DNA of 64,000 nucleotides from Zerene cesonia. Taxonomy: Eukaryota > Arthropoda > Insecta > Lepidoptera > Pieridae. Position 1 is the first letter of the stretch; every line of letters starts with the position of its first letter. Shown here one piece after another: positions 11,501 through 24,486 of the stretch. Location of the stretch: NCBI RefSeq assembly GCF_012273895.1, contig NC_052119.1, positions 2,356,001 through 2,420,000 of the forward strand, written 5' to 3'. Made by a program: the position numbers and the translations under genes. The notes under the pieces are model-generated. The model was not told where the DNA came from. It was given only the letters and a program-made list of their open reading frames with translations, and searched no databases.

Positions 11501-13578
11501 GGCTAGAAGGAATTATCTCCGTTGATGACATGGTCGTAGATGGTGAAACAGATTGTGTTGTTATAGTAGTTAAATTATTATGATCATATTCTGGATTTTT
11601 ACTCGATGATGCAGGTATAAGCTCTGATGTTGATTGTGGTTTATGTGTGCTTGTTAAAACCGCTTCGGAATTATTATTCAAAAATATACCTGATTCAACC
11701 GTTGTATGTAAAGTTGTAGAGCTTGACGGTTTTGATGAAGAAATTTTAGTAGGTTTTTTTGTAGATCTTTCAGTGATGTACGTAACTGTCGATATAGGAA
11801 CGAAAACAGTATCTTGATTGTCAATTATACCACCCATTGTTTTTGTTACCTGTGTTGTGAGTTCGATTTTTTCTGTATTTTTTTCTCCATTAATATAAAT
11901 ACCAGTTGGGTTGCTGATATCCGTTGGCGATGTTATTATATTGGCATTCGTTGAATATTTATTAGTGAATACTTTCGTTGTGACAGTAGACGGAGGTTTA
12001 ACTGTAGAAAAAGAAGATTCTTTAACTTTTTCAGTCGTAATAAGCGGACTAATATTCGGAGATGTGGTGGAAACTATTGGTTTACTAGTTGCAAAATTTT
12101 CTGTAGTTACAGGTGTAGTTTTAGAATTTTGATTAGCAGTAGAAGTTATCTTGCTTTGATCAGCAGACTCTGTGGAAACCGTTGAATGTGATGGATTGCT
12201 AGCTTCTTTACTAAATGCATATAAATAGTCTCCATTAGAATTATCAATATCAATAGTATCTGTTTCTGGTGTTATGAAAGAGTTGGAAGTTTTTTCTGGT
12301 ACAATATCCACTCCTGTATTGCCAAATATGGAAGGTAGTATTAAACTCCAAGAATCTGATACGTCGGGAGTATCAAAGGTTGGTTGTAAATGAGGATTAT
12401 TCTTATGTGCTTCCATTTGAGCTTTTAAAACATTCTGTACATTTGTAACTACATTGTGGACTTTTGTATATGGAGGTTCACTGAAGTTAAACGCAATTGT
12501 AGGTCTATCATCATTAGCAAAAGTTACTAAGCTGTCCGTATCTTCGCCAGCTGCAACTATTGCCTGAATTTCTTCAAGGGTCATTAATCTTTTGACAAGT
12601 TCTCCGGATTCATCAAAAGTGTAAAATTCATATCTGTCGGGTGTCAATAAATTTACTGGACTGCCCACTGTTGCCGGTACACTCGATGGTCGTGGTATCT
12701 TATTACCAACTGCATCTGCGATGAACGGGAGCTTGGATCGCCTGAAAGACCCATAAATTTAAATGTTAATATTATCATAACCACAAATCTGCGTGATTAA
12801 ACTACCATAAATTTTTAATAATTATTATATTTATAAGGAGCGTCTGAACATTAGCACTGTCTGATACTCTCGAGTTCTGGGTAGCAATATATTAGCTGAG
12901 ACGCAGCCTTTTGTTTCGCTATTTAAATTTTATATCACATCAAAAACGTTTGAAGCAATAAACGACTTTTTTATTATTTAATTTTTTAATAGTTTATCTT
13001 ATTTCATATTTTTGTGTTACGATGAAAATATTTAAACATAAAAATTTTTCTGAATCTATTATTTTAACAAGTTTCATCTAACAATAAATTAATATGTACA
13101 TGACTGTAATTGCCTATTTTATTAGTCATGTATGATTGTAATTACTCACTAATAAAGTCATCCCAAATTTACTAACTATGCGTTAGTATAATTTGCCTAC
13201 AGACCGAGAACTCTATAGTCAGATCAAAATATTAAAAAATTGTACAAATCTCATATCATGGCAGCTGGAAACCTATTCAGGTTAGCCGCGTCCGAATACT
13301 TTTGTGCTTAAAAAAATTAATATCATGACATAACATTCAAATGACACATTGCTCATATTTCTGAAAGTTTCTGGTAGTGTTAGGTAACGTGTAAAAATAG
13401 GCATTAATACAAAATGCAGAAATCTATCGTGAGACATGCAATCTCGTATTTTTTAAAACGAAATGCTACTGTGATACTGATATTATATTTTTTAAATAAT
13501 TAATTATTCTTACCTCTCTTCGCTTTCATCAGCAGATACGCACAATGCGTAGACAAACACGGTGAGTATAATATGCAT
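8575..13578 (-). CDS. Large secreted serpin-family protein, probably non-inhibitory (Spn100A-like)
   Basis: Three coding exons on the - strand, predicted 1361 aa: 13578..13514, 12741..9558 and 9411..8575. Phases agree across both introns. Residues 1-16 are a signal peptide (MHIILTVFVYALCVSA). Residues about 130-900 are a low-complexity Ser/Thr/Asn-rich region, likely disordered and perhaps O-glycosylated, with a short tandem repeat. The serpin fold occupies about 905-1361: FVFSPYAI and GARGATSGEMNEIL near its start, and DRPFLYFVRH and YVGRYNP near its end, are family signatures. The hinge that inhibitory serpins need (a Gly-Thr-Glu/Ala-rich run) is missing. It is replaced by FVTCGESVIGEQHH and a long basic stretch, so protease inhibition is unlikely. 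A long-tailed, conserved, apparently non-inhibitory serpin recalls Drosophila Spn100A and its lepidopteran counterpart, but this assignment is from memory of the family. A splice acceptor upstream of the ATG points to at least one non-coding 5' exon. Confidence 0.92.
10393..10509 (-). repeat. Three 39-bp tandem repeats inside the serpin linker
   Basis: Three units of 39 bp (13 codons) at 10393-10431, 10432-10470 and 10471-10509. They encode the related peptides NITSYDNKINTVK, NIASNENKLNVNK and NIASNENKISATE. The two units nearest the serpin domain share a near-identical DNA core (ttttcattagacgcaat on the + strand), so that duplication is recent. The repeat lies in the disordered Asn/Lys-rich part of the serpin. 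Confidence 0.85.
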
Positions 13579-15011
13579 CTTTACCTTCCATGCACAGGTG
13601 TATCCTGAAACTGAAATATTTCAACGTTAGGTAAAAGTTTACGAACAAGTTTTCTAAAAACGCTGTGAGTTTTGCTCTCGTACATTATATATTTCCCTCA
13701 AAACTTACAACTATAGTTCCAAACAATACGATTAAACAAAATATAGAGGATTGGAGTCTATGATAGGCCTGTAATGCAGATCGCCTACGAAGAAATTAAA
13801 GTGCCTAGATGGCCGAGCTTTTCCTTTTTTTATGCATCCCTAACTTATCTAGAACAATCGTATACAAAATCGTCTACAAGGTTATAAGTCGTTGTAAGTA
13901 TTTCGTCTAGGGAAAAGTTGACCACAACCACAGATAGCATAATACTGTACTAGCCACAATTTCGTAAATACTTATTTACTGTCTCACACGATTATAAACA
14001 CTATAACTGTCTATCAAATCCAACAATGTCTCAAATATGCTCCTATATATACATCTGTGAATACATGTATTAGTTAATAAAAGTCATGTTTGAACGATAT
14101 AAGGTGTATTATGAGACTAGAATGTATTGTCATCATAACAGACTGTTACAGATCCGACAAACAGACCACTGTTAACCTGTATAAAACAAAATAATAAAAA
14201 GTGGGTATCGAAAACAGTTAACGAAAAGTAATGCACGGTTCGCCGAGTTTTATCTGACATCTCCGTTATCCGCTCTTACCGTGAGATGAAACTAATTGTT
14301 TTGTTATTGCTATCGACACGAGGTTATGTAACGGATGCACGCAATACAGTATACCGAATAACCGGAATTTACGTAGAGACTGTACAGCAAAAAATTATGT
14401 AAAATCTTCAGTAAAATATATTTAGAACAGCGATGAATCTTGTCAGATACATATCACAAACGGTTTGAGTCTTAGAACAACTGTCTGCGGTTTTAATTCT
14501 AGAGAAGTATCTTCCTATACATTTCCTCCTGGAAGTTTAGCATTTAAACTTTGAGTTTATCGGTTTAAATGTTAAGACTTGAAGCAATAAAATATATATT
14601 TTGGTTGATTTGATATCAAATGAATTATAAGAATATCACAAACAAACGTATTATTCGCTTGTATTTGATTCACTAAGTAAATGCAGTTGAATGTATTAAA
14701 GGTTTAAATTTTTTGACAACAATTGTAAAAACTGTTTAAAGACTAACGCACTCAGCTTTATGAAAATGTTCAACTTTAAAGGAAATCCTTACAAGTTTCA
14801 AATAAAAGTTTTATCACTTGATACTACACAATAACCTTAACCGCAGAACCAGACAGTAATTGCAATATATTGTGGCGACACAAACAAAAGTAGCTACTTT
14901 AGTAACGATCCCAACGTGAATGGCGTGCCTTATAATACTGAATTTGAAAAATCGCATAATGTTTGTCACAGTCACTAAGAATTATGTAGACTGAAATTGC
15001 AATTTATATTG
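13579..15011. other. Upstream region of the serpin gene
   Basis: No supportable coding exon. On the - strand two overlapping acceptor-like sites (ATTTCAG then TTTCAG, exon starting at 13610 or 13604) precede the serpin ATG, so part of the 5' UTR is probably spliced from an exon further right. The promoter was not located. Confidence 0.5.
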
Positions 15012-15393
15012 TAACTAGCTTTCCGCCCGCAGCTTCGCCCGCGTGTTATTCGATTATATCGCGCGACATGTTAAGGAGTAGCCTATAGTTTTTCCCAAGG
15101 TCTGGCCCTAAAACTGAATCTTTTAAAAAGCGTGGTAGGTCCTTTCTCAAGTTCCTCCATCTTCATACCAAAATTCATCGAAATCGGTTCTAAAATAACA
15201 AACTTTCATACAAACATTCATCCCCTATTTCAACCCCTTCTACCCTTTTTTCGCAATAAAAAGTAGCCCATGTCCTTTATTGGATATTAGAATACCTCCA
15301 CACCAAATTTTATGCAAATTGGTTCAGTGGTTTAGGCGTGATTAAGTAACAGGCAGACACAGTTACTTTCGCATTTATAATATTAGTATGGAT
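15012..15393 (+). mobile_element. RTE-type non-LTR retrotransposon 3' end / SINE, best copy
   Basis: Starts 'aactagctttccgcccgcag' then 'cttcgcccgcg', contains 'aaattcatcgaaatcggtt' and 'ggttcagtggtttaggcgtg', and ends 'gcatttataatattagtatg'. This order and the ending are diagnostic of a very common lepidopteran RTE-derived repeat. It is non-coding. It is the longest and best preserved of the copies here and serves as reference for the fragments at 1.2, 22.7, 38.9, 39.7, 49.3, 49.7, 55.9 and 62.9 kb. Confidence 0.8.
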
Positions 15394-18300
15394 TATGTCC
15401 GGTATTGGAGAAGCTTCACCATGTTTATCTTAATTAATAATTCTTCACGTATTAATGATGGAAAGGCCATTTTTACATCGAACAAAGTGTTACAGTTTAA
15501 GTTTACAAATTAATACGTTTATCATTCGTATACCGATTCTTCTAAAGATGTTCAATGTTATAAAAGCTATATAAAAATACTATGGGCAACAGCATAGCAT
15601 TCAGGAAATTTTGCCCTAGAAAAGTTAAGTAAAGACTACTATAAAATTCATTTAGTTTGCTTCCTTCGTTCCCAGAGTTAACCTTCAAAGCATTTAGATT
15701 CAGATCGGAAATTCAATCGACATCATCGTTTTATTATGCATAAGCTACAGAACAAGTTGATCTTGCAATGAGTTATCCATTGATTTGTTAGTATTTTAGG
15801 TATTATAATACATTATTTTATCTATTTTGCAAAAAATATGCCCCTTTTGCTATATGTTCGAATATGGCTCGAATTTCAAATATTTTTTCATTCCAGGTTA
15901 AGATTATGTTTCTTTCTTTTTTATTGCTCAGAAAGACTAATTATCTCAATATGAATAAACTTATAAATTTTCTTTTAATAGTAATTAAAGCAAATTACTT
16001 TCCAACTGTCTTTAAAAATGGTTGACTTGATCTTTAAGACTTATTAAGCTTATTGTTACGTTAGCTTTAGCACGATTTATTATATCAATTTATCCTGTAT
16101 TCATTTTGAGATTTACAATAATTTTAAACCATAAAGGTGTTCATTATGTTTTTTAAAATTAGTATTTAAATATGAAATCTAAACACACACATTTTGTTTC
16201 AATCATAACTACACACTACATTTCCAATGACGTGTAAATAAATGATTGGTTTTAATTAAATGTTTATGAACATAAGAATCAATTTACTTTTTTGTATATA
16301 TGAGGAAGGGGCACAAAAATTAGTAAGGCTTTTTACACTCAATAACTATTAACAGAACACATTATTATATAATCTCCCTTTCACATTATGACCTAATTGT
16401 AGTACTTTGGGGAAATTTCAAATGAGAGGTAATTTCGAAAATTTGTTAACACCACTACGGAGTATTGTTTCAATGTGAGGTATTATACGAAATTATACAG
16501 GTTTGTTAATAAAAGCATTCGCATTTTTGTAATAATCAACAGCTGCGTGGTAATTATTGGATTTACCCCGTCATCCGAAATTACACCAATGCACCTTATA
16601 ACAATGTTTAGTTCATGCAATGATGGCATTAAACCACCAAGACCTTGACATCATTGTAAATGAGAACCTGTCCGTTATGTCAAGCAACTAAAACTCCATT
16701 TTCGATGTATCTCGTTGAAAGTAAAGGCGAGCGCGTAACGGGATCCGTCGTCGTGACAACTAAGGTCATTGCACTATCTCCAACTCCGTATTTGCGGAAA
16801 AATTATATGCTTAGCGTTTACTTGATTTTTGTGTGGATATGCAAATTGGCTTTTATGGTGGCCTGTCTATGAAAGACTTGCTAATAAATTAATAGTTAGG
16901 ATCTAATTTAATTAATATAAAGCCTTCCATTACAAACGTCGAAATTATTTTTGCGTGTTCTTATTTTAAATATCAAACTCAACATTTTATCACAACTTAC
17001 ATATTTTACACCCTTGCTATAGTTGTTTCTCTGCTACTAATCGTTCTTATAAATAACATATTAAAATAAGATCATATATAAGATTTATATCATGCGAACA
17101 AAGCAATAGAAAGATGCTAATATCCCGCACACAGACTTCTAAAAAGCATTCAAAGGGAAGAATTTCTGTATGGGAAAGTTCGAGCGAAATGTCTTTAGGA
17201 CAATAGATGTACGTAGATCCGGCAACTGGTAGTGCTAATTAAATACTGTTCTAAAACGTTGGCATCTTTATTTGTTGTGCTACATTCTCCTATTTGCTAC
17301 TAATGTGTCAGTAAAGTAATAACTTCCATTTTTGTAAAAGGATATAACTAAATAAAGAACACACTTTCACGTAAGTACATCATCAATTTTAAGGTAATAG
17401 AGTCTTTACATTTTTAGTTGATAACCTTTTTTACTCTAACGTAACTTCTTTGTGTGTGAATTTAAAGTGAATTTAAAACAGCACACCTATTTCAGTTATT
17501 CGAAAGAAACAACTATTCAATTTACAGCTACAACTCAGGGTATTGCTATCAAATATTGAACAAAAGATTATTAATTATAAAAAAATCAAGCTTCAAAGAC
17601 GACCCTCATTAACGTAAATAAACATCTTTCATATTTTACGTTTCGACCTTCTTAAGCCGGTTAAGTGTCATGGGCGCTGGTTGTGCGAAGGCGCCTTAGA
17701 ATCCTATTGACACATATTTAACTCAAAGCTACAGCTTGGCTACATTTAATGGATCTCCGGGAAGGCTTTTAGCGTGCACACTTGAAACTCCGTGAATGGC
17801 GCTATTGACCAACCAACTTCATATTTAATACCTCCACACTACCTATATTTACGCTTACATCTTGTAAATGGAATGCTGAATACTCTACACGTAAGACATT
17901 TTGATAGAAAAGTCAAGTACATAGCAATAAAATTGTACAGAATTAAAAGTTATAGAGAGTTTAGAGCTAAATAAGAACCTAAGACTTCAATCCTCTCCCG
18001 GCAGGATATTGCGGTTTCGTCGCGAACTATTGAATTTGTGATGCAGTGAATACATGGCGATGTTATGTTGGAATACATATGCCTCTTTGTAACTGCAGTG
18101 CAGAGACCGTTCTTTTTGTATTGGTAGTCTTGACATCAGGCATCCGGAACCTCATCTTTATTAAAACTCACAGACTTTTAAGACAAACAAGTTTTCAATT
18201 CGTAGCTTTTATACTGTAACTCTAAGTCATTTAAAAAAATAGTACATTACGTAGTTTAAAACAAATCTATCATGAAATGCGATCATGAAGGGGAAAGTTA

Positions 18301-21300
18301 TACAAGCTACAAAAAAAAATATTGTCAAAAGCTTTGAAGACGATTTGGGCTGTAACGGCACAAGGTAAGTCGTCATTTCTCCGTATAAGGTAAAATTTCT
18401 TACCACAAATGATGTCCATATACAACAGTTATGTTTTTGCATACCAACATTTCGTGTGTAAAATGACACAAAATTATGGTTCCGGCTTTTTTGGTAGGTA
18501 AATATGTCGTTTGATATTCATGAGTACGTTACCGTGATATAGATGTCAGAATGTAGAGGTTTTTATAAGCTTAGTTTAGTTCGTATATTTTCGAAAGATA
18601 ATGGTTATAGGCAGATAGATATTTTCTGTAAAACCTAAAAAAATGGTTTCTATTATTTGATTATTCAGAAACATTATGAAAATCTATTGCTGCCTATTTA
18701 AACTAAAGAAATAATACAAACGATAGTTTATTTGAATAAAGGTTTAAATTTATTTTCTGACTTGTTCTTAATTAGAGATTTAATAATTAATATCTTGATA
18801 AGTTTACCAAGATATTAATTATGTTTATGATTTTTAAACAGACGTCCCCAAAAACGAAATGCTTGTGTTGGTATTGTATTGTTATTTGGTTTTATTTTAG
18901 AATTTGGAGTGGAAACAAGGATATCGGTGACCTTTATACATATAAATACAATTTTTTTATGCAATGATAAATAGCGACATTGTAATATACATTTAATTCG
19001 ATTTTTTTATCTCATTACATAAATTTATTCATAACTAAACACACTATACTATTTCAAAATCACACATTTAAAACGGTTATTTAATATTTAAATTTCAATT
19101 TGTTTAATTAAATAGTATTATATAATATTGTACAACTTGAATTTCTCATGACAACAGAAAATTAACATCAATTTTACTACGATTCAGATATTTAACTTTT
19201 TATATATTGTATCGGGAAGGCAGCCTCTTGAAACACACCGAAAGCTATACTATCTTCCATATTTTACGTATGCCTCGTTCAATAAACGATCTTATTTTAT
19301 ATTGTTTATTTTATATCATAAAAACCATATTTAATTGACCTGGAGAAACAAGTCGAACGACACGGTTCACTGGAACCCCGTCTAAGTATTATTGTACCAT
19401 CCACTCCACATTTCATATATTCTCGTAGTCTGCAATACTTGACAAAAATACTTCAAAAACAAAAACATACTTCATCGTTTCGTTGCTGTTCTGCTAAATA
19501 AACATTGTTACTAAGATTTTCTTCCACATTCATACTTCATGCGCCAGTTTAGTTTATTCAACGGGTATTCTTTACGGCCAGAATAATTTTTTATATTGCA
19601 GAGAAAGTCCCTAGAGATGACTTAAATTTTATAAGAAACAGGGACGACGCCTGGACAATTCGTCACGTTTCGTCCTTACAATAAAAGTAGATTGAATGTT
19701 TTATAATCAATTTAAAATATTCAGCTTTCCTTTAATTTAGATAAACATCATTCAATCAGATACAAATCTCACTCTTTAAAATATATTAATATAACATATT
19801 TATCAATGTTGATTTCATCTTAAATTTTCTTTATTGTTACTTTATTAATTTGTTACTTTATAAACTTTCAAGACTATTACAATAATTGGTTTTTAATTCA
19901 ATAAAGACGTACTAATCGTACATCAATAATTCTTAAATTATTATTATTAATAGAAGTACTTATATATTTCTTTATGGCTTTTCGGTACTTCGCCGATTTC
20001 GTTAAGAACTATTTCTCAAGTGTTATTTAATTGGGGTTTGATTGTTCAGTTTGTATGATGAATACGTAATGTGGGTCAGTAGGGAATAAAATGTAATATA
20101 TATGGCCCATACATCACGGTATTAGAAGTGGGTCTGTGTACCTCTAGAACTGATTTCACCTCCTTTTAATTTAAGAGCAATAACTAACGTCTTATGGTTT
20201 ACTGTCCCTGTTAAATACAATTTATGAGCAATCAAAGATAATAATTCTTATTTTATTCTGGAACATTCATAGGCAATCAGATGTTGTTTATCGCTTTATA
20301 ACCGTGTGTGACAGATTTGGCGGCGTGAAATTTAATTTTAATTAAAGTTTTATAGCACATTAATAAATTTTAAAATATAAGTTCAATCAGTCCGATGTGA
20401 TAATATTTTTATTAAATATAAAACATGATTACGAATCATAATATGTATAACCGATTTAATGATATTGCAAAAGAAAATTAATTGATTTATTATCTATTAA
20501 TTATATTTAAAGGATTTGTAAAAGCTATATTAATAAAAGTGCATAGAAAACAAAGAACATTGACTTTAGTTACATCAGATAACTAATAGCGTTTCGCCAT
20601 CGGAACGACAAAGCACCATTGTACAGGTTAATTGAATTTTTGATCGCACAACTCAAAGAAAGAAGAAAGTCAAAGCATAAAAGCAAACGAAAATACGTTT
20701 AACTCACGTGTTCCACGGTAATAGTCGTAAAAGACTTAGAAAGTCCGCCATTCTTTCTTGTAACGAATCGATATTGTCTTAAATGCAGACATAAACACAG
20801 ATAGCTAGCCTAGTTTAGAACAAATAGTCGGTATATAGGGTATTTATGTATCTACCATTTATTTTTATGAACAGAAATAACCACGATTTGACGAGAAAGT
20901 CATGCAAGTACTTTGTAAGGACAAATAGAGGCTAGAATGAATTGGAAATTAATTATGAACTGGTTATGACTATAGACTTTTTCGTTAATATAGTTTTTCG
21001 TAAAAACTCTATAAAATAGTAAAACCTCCCAGAGCCAATGTAAGCTAGAAAATGAATCTTCGATTTATGACTCGAGAGCTTCAAGAGATTAAATATTAAT
21101 TTATCTAGTCCATCACAGAGGAAGGGAATATCTACGGATAAAATATCCAGGACTTCATAAGTTTGTAATAATATTTATATACGTAACCCAAATTTAGAAC
21201 AGTAATATTGAAATACATTATTTGTTTATTATAATATTTAAATAGCTACATTTCATTATTATGAAAAGATTTTAGGTGTAAGTATAATAGGTACATAAAT

Positions 21301-22050
21301 GGAGTGGTGAAAATATTGCATACCTGTAGAAAAATCTGCCTGATTCATTCATATCGTATATAAAGAGTCCTGGCATTCATGAAATTAAATTCACATTAAT
21401 AAGCTGTAAATAGACACGGCAAATTTGAAACATTCCAAAAGCCATTCAGCCATGAACATTGTTGCAGCTAGTAATGCCTTTAAATACAACATATTTATTA
21501 CAGAATAACTGTACCAAATATCTGGTTCAAACGCATTAGGCTTCCATTAAACAATTGCGGTTTAGACTACTTTTCCGTAATTTTCTGAATCTATAAATCT
21601 ATAGAGATGTTATCTACCGTTTATAAATGGAGGGGAAAATATGGGAAAATTGCTCTTTCTAGTCTTAAGACGTGCAATATTTTATTATCGTTTAAGGAGT
21701 GTTCATGCTATGTTTAACCCGTCTCGACTATGTACTAAATTATGTAGAAGATGAAGACCTCACTCACTCTGCGGCCGGATAAATCAATGTACCACAGCTA
21801 TACTAATAACGGCGCTAAATTGTTTGAAGATTGTGTTCTTAAAATATATAGAATGATTGTCTTCCTTGCTGTCACTGTTCTTGTAAATATGAACAATAAG
21901 GAATAAAAAAATAAATCAGTTTTTTTCATAGTGAGAGTTGAGCATACTTTGATACGAATTTTGTCAGTTCCCCCCCAGAGATCGGCGTGATATAGTAACA
22001 TATTATATTTCGTTCCATAAATGGGGGAGGCCTGTTTCCTTTTCCACATC
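15394..22050. other. Long intergenic region, left part
   Basis: Roughly 6.7 kb of AT-rich DNA. The open frames here are short, have low-complexity or arbitrary translations, and are not flanked by convincing splice sites. I see a 15-bp palindrome at 18.8 kb, listed separately, and nothing else that I can name. Confidence 0.5.
18783..18822. repeat. Perfect 15-bp inverted repeat
   Basis: The arm ataattaatatcttg at 18783-18797 is the exact reverse complement of caagatattaattat at 18808-18822, with a 10-base loop. It would form a stable AT-rich hairpin. It could be the core of a small foldback element or a chance palindrome in AT-rich DNA. No target-site duplication was recognised. Confidence 0.7.
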
Positions 22051-22240
22051 TTTCTCAGTACATTCCTGCAATCCCCTCGTCAATCCTTTTCTTACCTTTC
22101 TGTCCTTAATAGCTATCAACGCATTTGCTGAGTACTACCTTACCCATACAAATGTTCATGGGCGGAGGTGATCGCTTACCATCAGGCTAGCAACCAGATC
22201 AGATGCCGGTTCCAGCAAAAAAATAATAATAACAATTATT
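22051..22240 (+). repeat. Interspersed repeat, 'gatcgcttaccatcag' family
   Basis: Contains 'ggcggaggtgatcgcttacc' followed by 'atcaggctagcaaccagatc', and ends in an A-rich (aat)n tail (aaaaaaataataataac). The A-rich simple tail indicates retroposition. Related copies occur at 31.6, 35.4, 36.0 and 62.4 kb in this window. The element is non-coding. I cannot say whether it is a SINE or the 3' end of a LINE. Confidence 0.6.
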
Positions 22241-22699
22241 ATTTTAAATGATTTCTCATTAGCTTCAAGTAAATTTTTGGTCATAAAATATTAATACAGT
22301 AACCCAAAATCCAAAACCCAAAACTGTCAACATGAACAATAACATACTTTATCAGTAACGTCTCAATAAAATAACCGTTTTACACCATAAAAGTTTCGAT
22401 TTATAAGACCCATCAACTTGTGTTTTATTGCGTTTTTATTGGAGGTTCTGATTTGCCGGCCGGTAGAAAGGTCGTCGAGGTGACAGACAATGTTCATTTT
22501 TTATTAATAATAGAGAACTGTTTCTTTTTGGTGCTTTCAAGAAAAGTGATTCACGAGTTAGTGCAATATTTTTAATAAAAGCTGTATTGTCTTAGAACTT
22601 TACAGATTTTTAGATACAATAAATATTTTATTCTCGCCTTGACACTTTATAATCACTACATAGTATAAAGCAAAATGTATGTATGCTTAGATCTTTATC

Positions 22700-22815
22700 A
22701 AAATGAAGTTTTGATGGGATTTTTTAATAGATAGAGTGATTGAAGAAGAAGGTTTTCATATAAAAACATCTATTAAACTACTCCGAATTTAACGCGAGCG
22801 AAGCCGCGGGCAATT
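22700..22815 (-). repeat. RTE-type tail fragment, reverse orientation
   Basis: Reads 'aacgcgagcgaagccgcggg' at its right end, the reverse complement of the 'cccgcggcttcgctcgcg' head seen in forward copies, preceded by 'aatagatagagtgattgaag'. Only a fragment remains; borders are approximate. Confidence 0.6.
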
Positions 22816-23489
22816 TTATATTGAGTAACTTTTAGGTTTTATATTTCTGATCTTGATAGTTATATACCATATTTCATGATGAAAAGATTTATTTTAATGG
22901 TATAGATCAATTTCCTTGACCACTAGACCGTCCAATATTCTTTACCATCTTAAAGCGAATCTGATTTCATAAATCCTATTGCTCTACGTTGTATATAAAT
23001 ATTACATCACCGTATATTTTGAATATCTGAAATGCATCGTAACCACATAGAGCACGAAAATACGAAATGTTCCTCGAAAAATATAACGTCATATTTTTTC
23101 AAAGGAACATTCAAGAACACAAACTTAATAACGACTTTATCTAAATACCTGTGAGAAAGTTAGCGCCAGGACCGGTGCTTCGGTTACATTTTAATTTGAA
23201 TGTTAATTAGCAAATGTTTCAGTATTCATTAATAATTCTACTATGAAATGTTAAATACCAAGTTTGTTAATGAAGTTGGCATTGTTTTTACGTGGCATTT
23301 GGAGTATTAAGCTCATATTATTAAAATGAAAAAGGTACCTTTGTGTGAATTTCTCAAAAATCTTTTGATGTCGAAAATAATACTTATGTATATTATTTTT
23401 TATAACAGCAAAATCTTTAATCTTGATGTAGTATAAATACCATTATGTGGTAGTATTCGAAATTTTTGAATAGTAGGTACCTACTGATA
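22816..23489. other. Intergenic, no feature recognised
   Basis: AT-rich DNA between two repeats. I see no coding or RNA feature in it. Confidence 0.5.
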
Positions 23490-24486
23490 CAAGACATGAT
23501 ACTTTATGCAGATGATACATCCTTAATTTTTAAAATAGATAGAAAGGCTAGTAATTTTTCTCACATTAACCGATGTCTGAATAATCTACATGAATGGTTT
23601 TGTGCCAATAATCTCATCCTCAATTCCAGCAAAACAAAATGTATTCGATTCAGCTTACCTAATGTTCAATATATAAACGATAATATCTACTTGAACGGCC
23701 AATGCATAGAATATATAGATAAAACGGGATTCTTAGGAATAACTATTAACTCAAAACTTCAGTGGAGCTGTCATTTGAAGAATCTAATGAGGAGATTAAG
23801 TTCCGCGGCATATGCTGTTTACAAAATACGCCAATTAACAGATGAAACTACCGCAAAATTAGTCTATTTTTCATATTTTCATAGTATTTTATCGTATGGT
23901 GTATTGTTTTGGGGAACAGCTGCCGATATTGAATCTGTCTTTGTGCTCCAAAAGAGAGCTATATGTTTCATTTATAATATGAAATCACGAGATTCGTTGA
24001 GATATAAATTCAAAGCAAAAGGTATCCTGACGCTTCCATCACTATACATATATGAAAATCTAATATACATTCGTAAAAATTTAAATGAATTTAAACAACA
24101 GAGCGATGTTCATAATTTTAATACGAGAAATAAATATAAATTAATAAACTGTTCCTTCAGACTGTCGAAAACTAACAAATCTTTCCTCAGTAACTCAGTT
24201 CGATTTTATAACAAACTACCCAAAGATATAATAAATTTACCAGAACACAAATTTAGAAAACATATAAAGTGTACTCTCATTTCTAAAGCCTACTATAAAA
24301 TTGACGAATTTGTTAATGATATGAATATTGAATGTAAACTTTAATAATTAATTGAGAATTGTATTTTATTTATTTTTAAGGTTATTATTATTTTTAAGTA
24401 ATGTTTTTGATATATTGTTGTATTGTCGTTCGTAAGTGCCCCTTGGGGGCTTAAATCGAAATAAATAATTTTGACTTTGACTTTGA
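23490..24486 (+). mobile_element. 5'-truncated non-LTR retrotransposon with reverse transcriptase C-terminus
   Basis: An open frame from about 23490 to the stop at 24342-24344 encodes the end of a reverse transcriptase. It starts at the catalytic block (ILYADDTSLI), continues through LGITINSKLQW and the thumb region (LRRLSSAAYAVYKIRQL-like), and ends with the RFYNKLP...KAYY stretch typical of insect Jockey/CR1-group LINEs. The fingers and palm upstream of YADD, ORF1 and the endonuclease are absent, so it is dead on arrival. After a 125-base 3' UTR it ends in tandem TTTGAC units (24471-24486), the simple-repeat tail such LINEs leave. The frame is intact over about 285 codons, so insertion is relatively recent. 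Codons before 23490 probably belong to flanking DNA. Confidence 0.9.

Noticed and set aside
9799..12132. Several plus-strand frames of 60-86 codons
   Set aside because: Antisense shadows of the serpin exon; Phe/Ser/Val-rich translations caused by its Asn/Thr/Glu codons.
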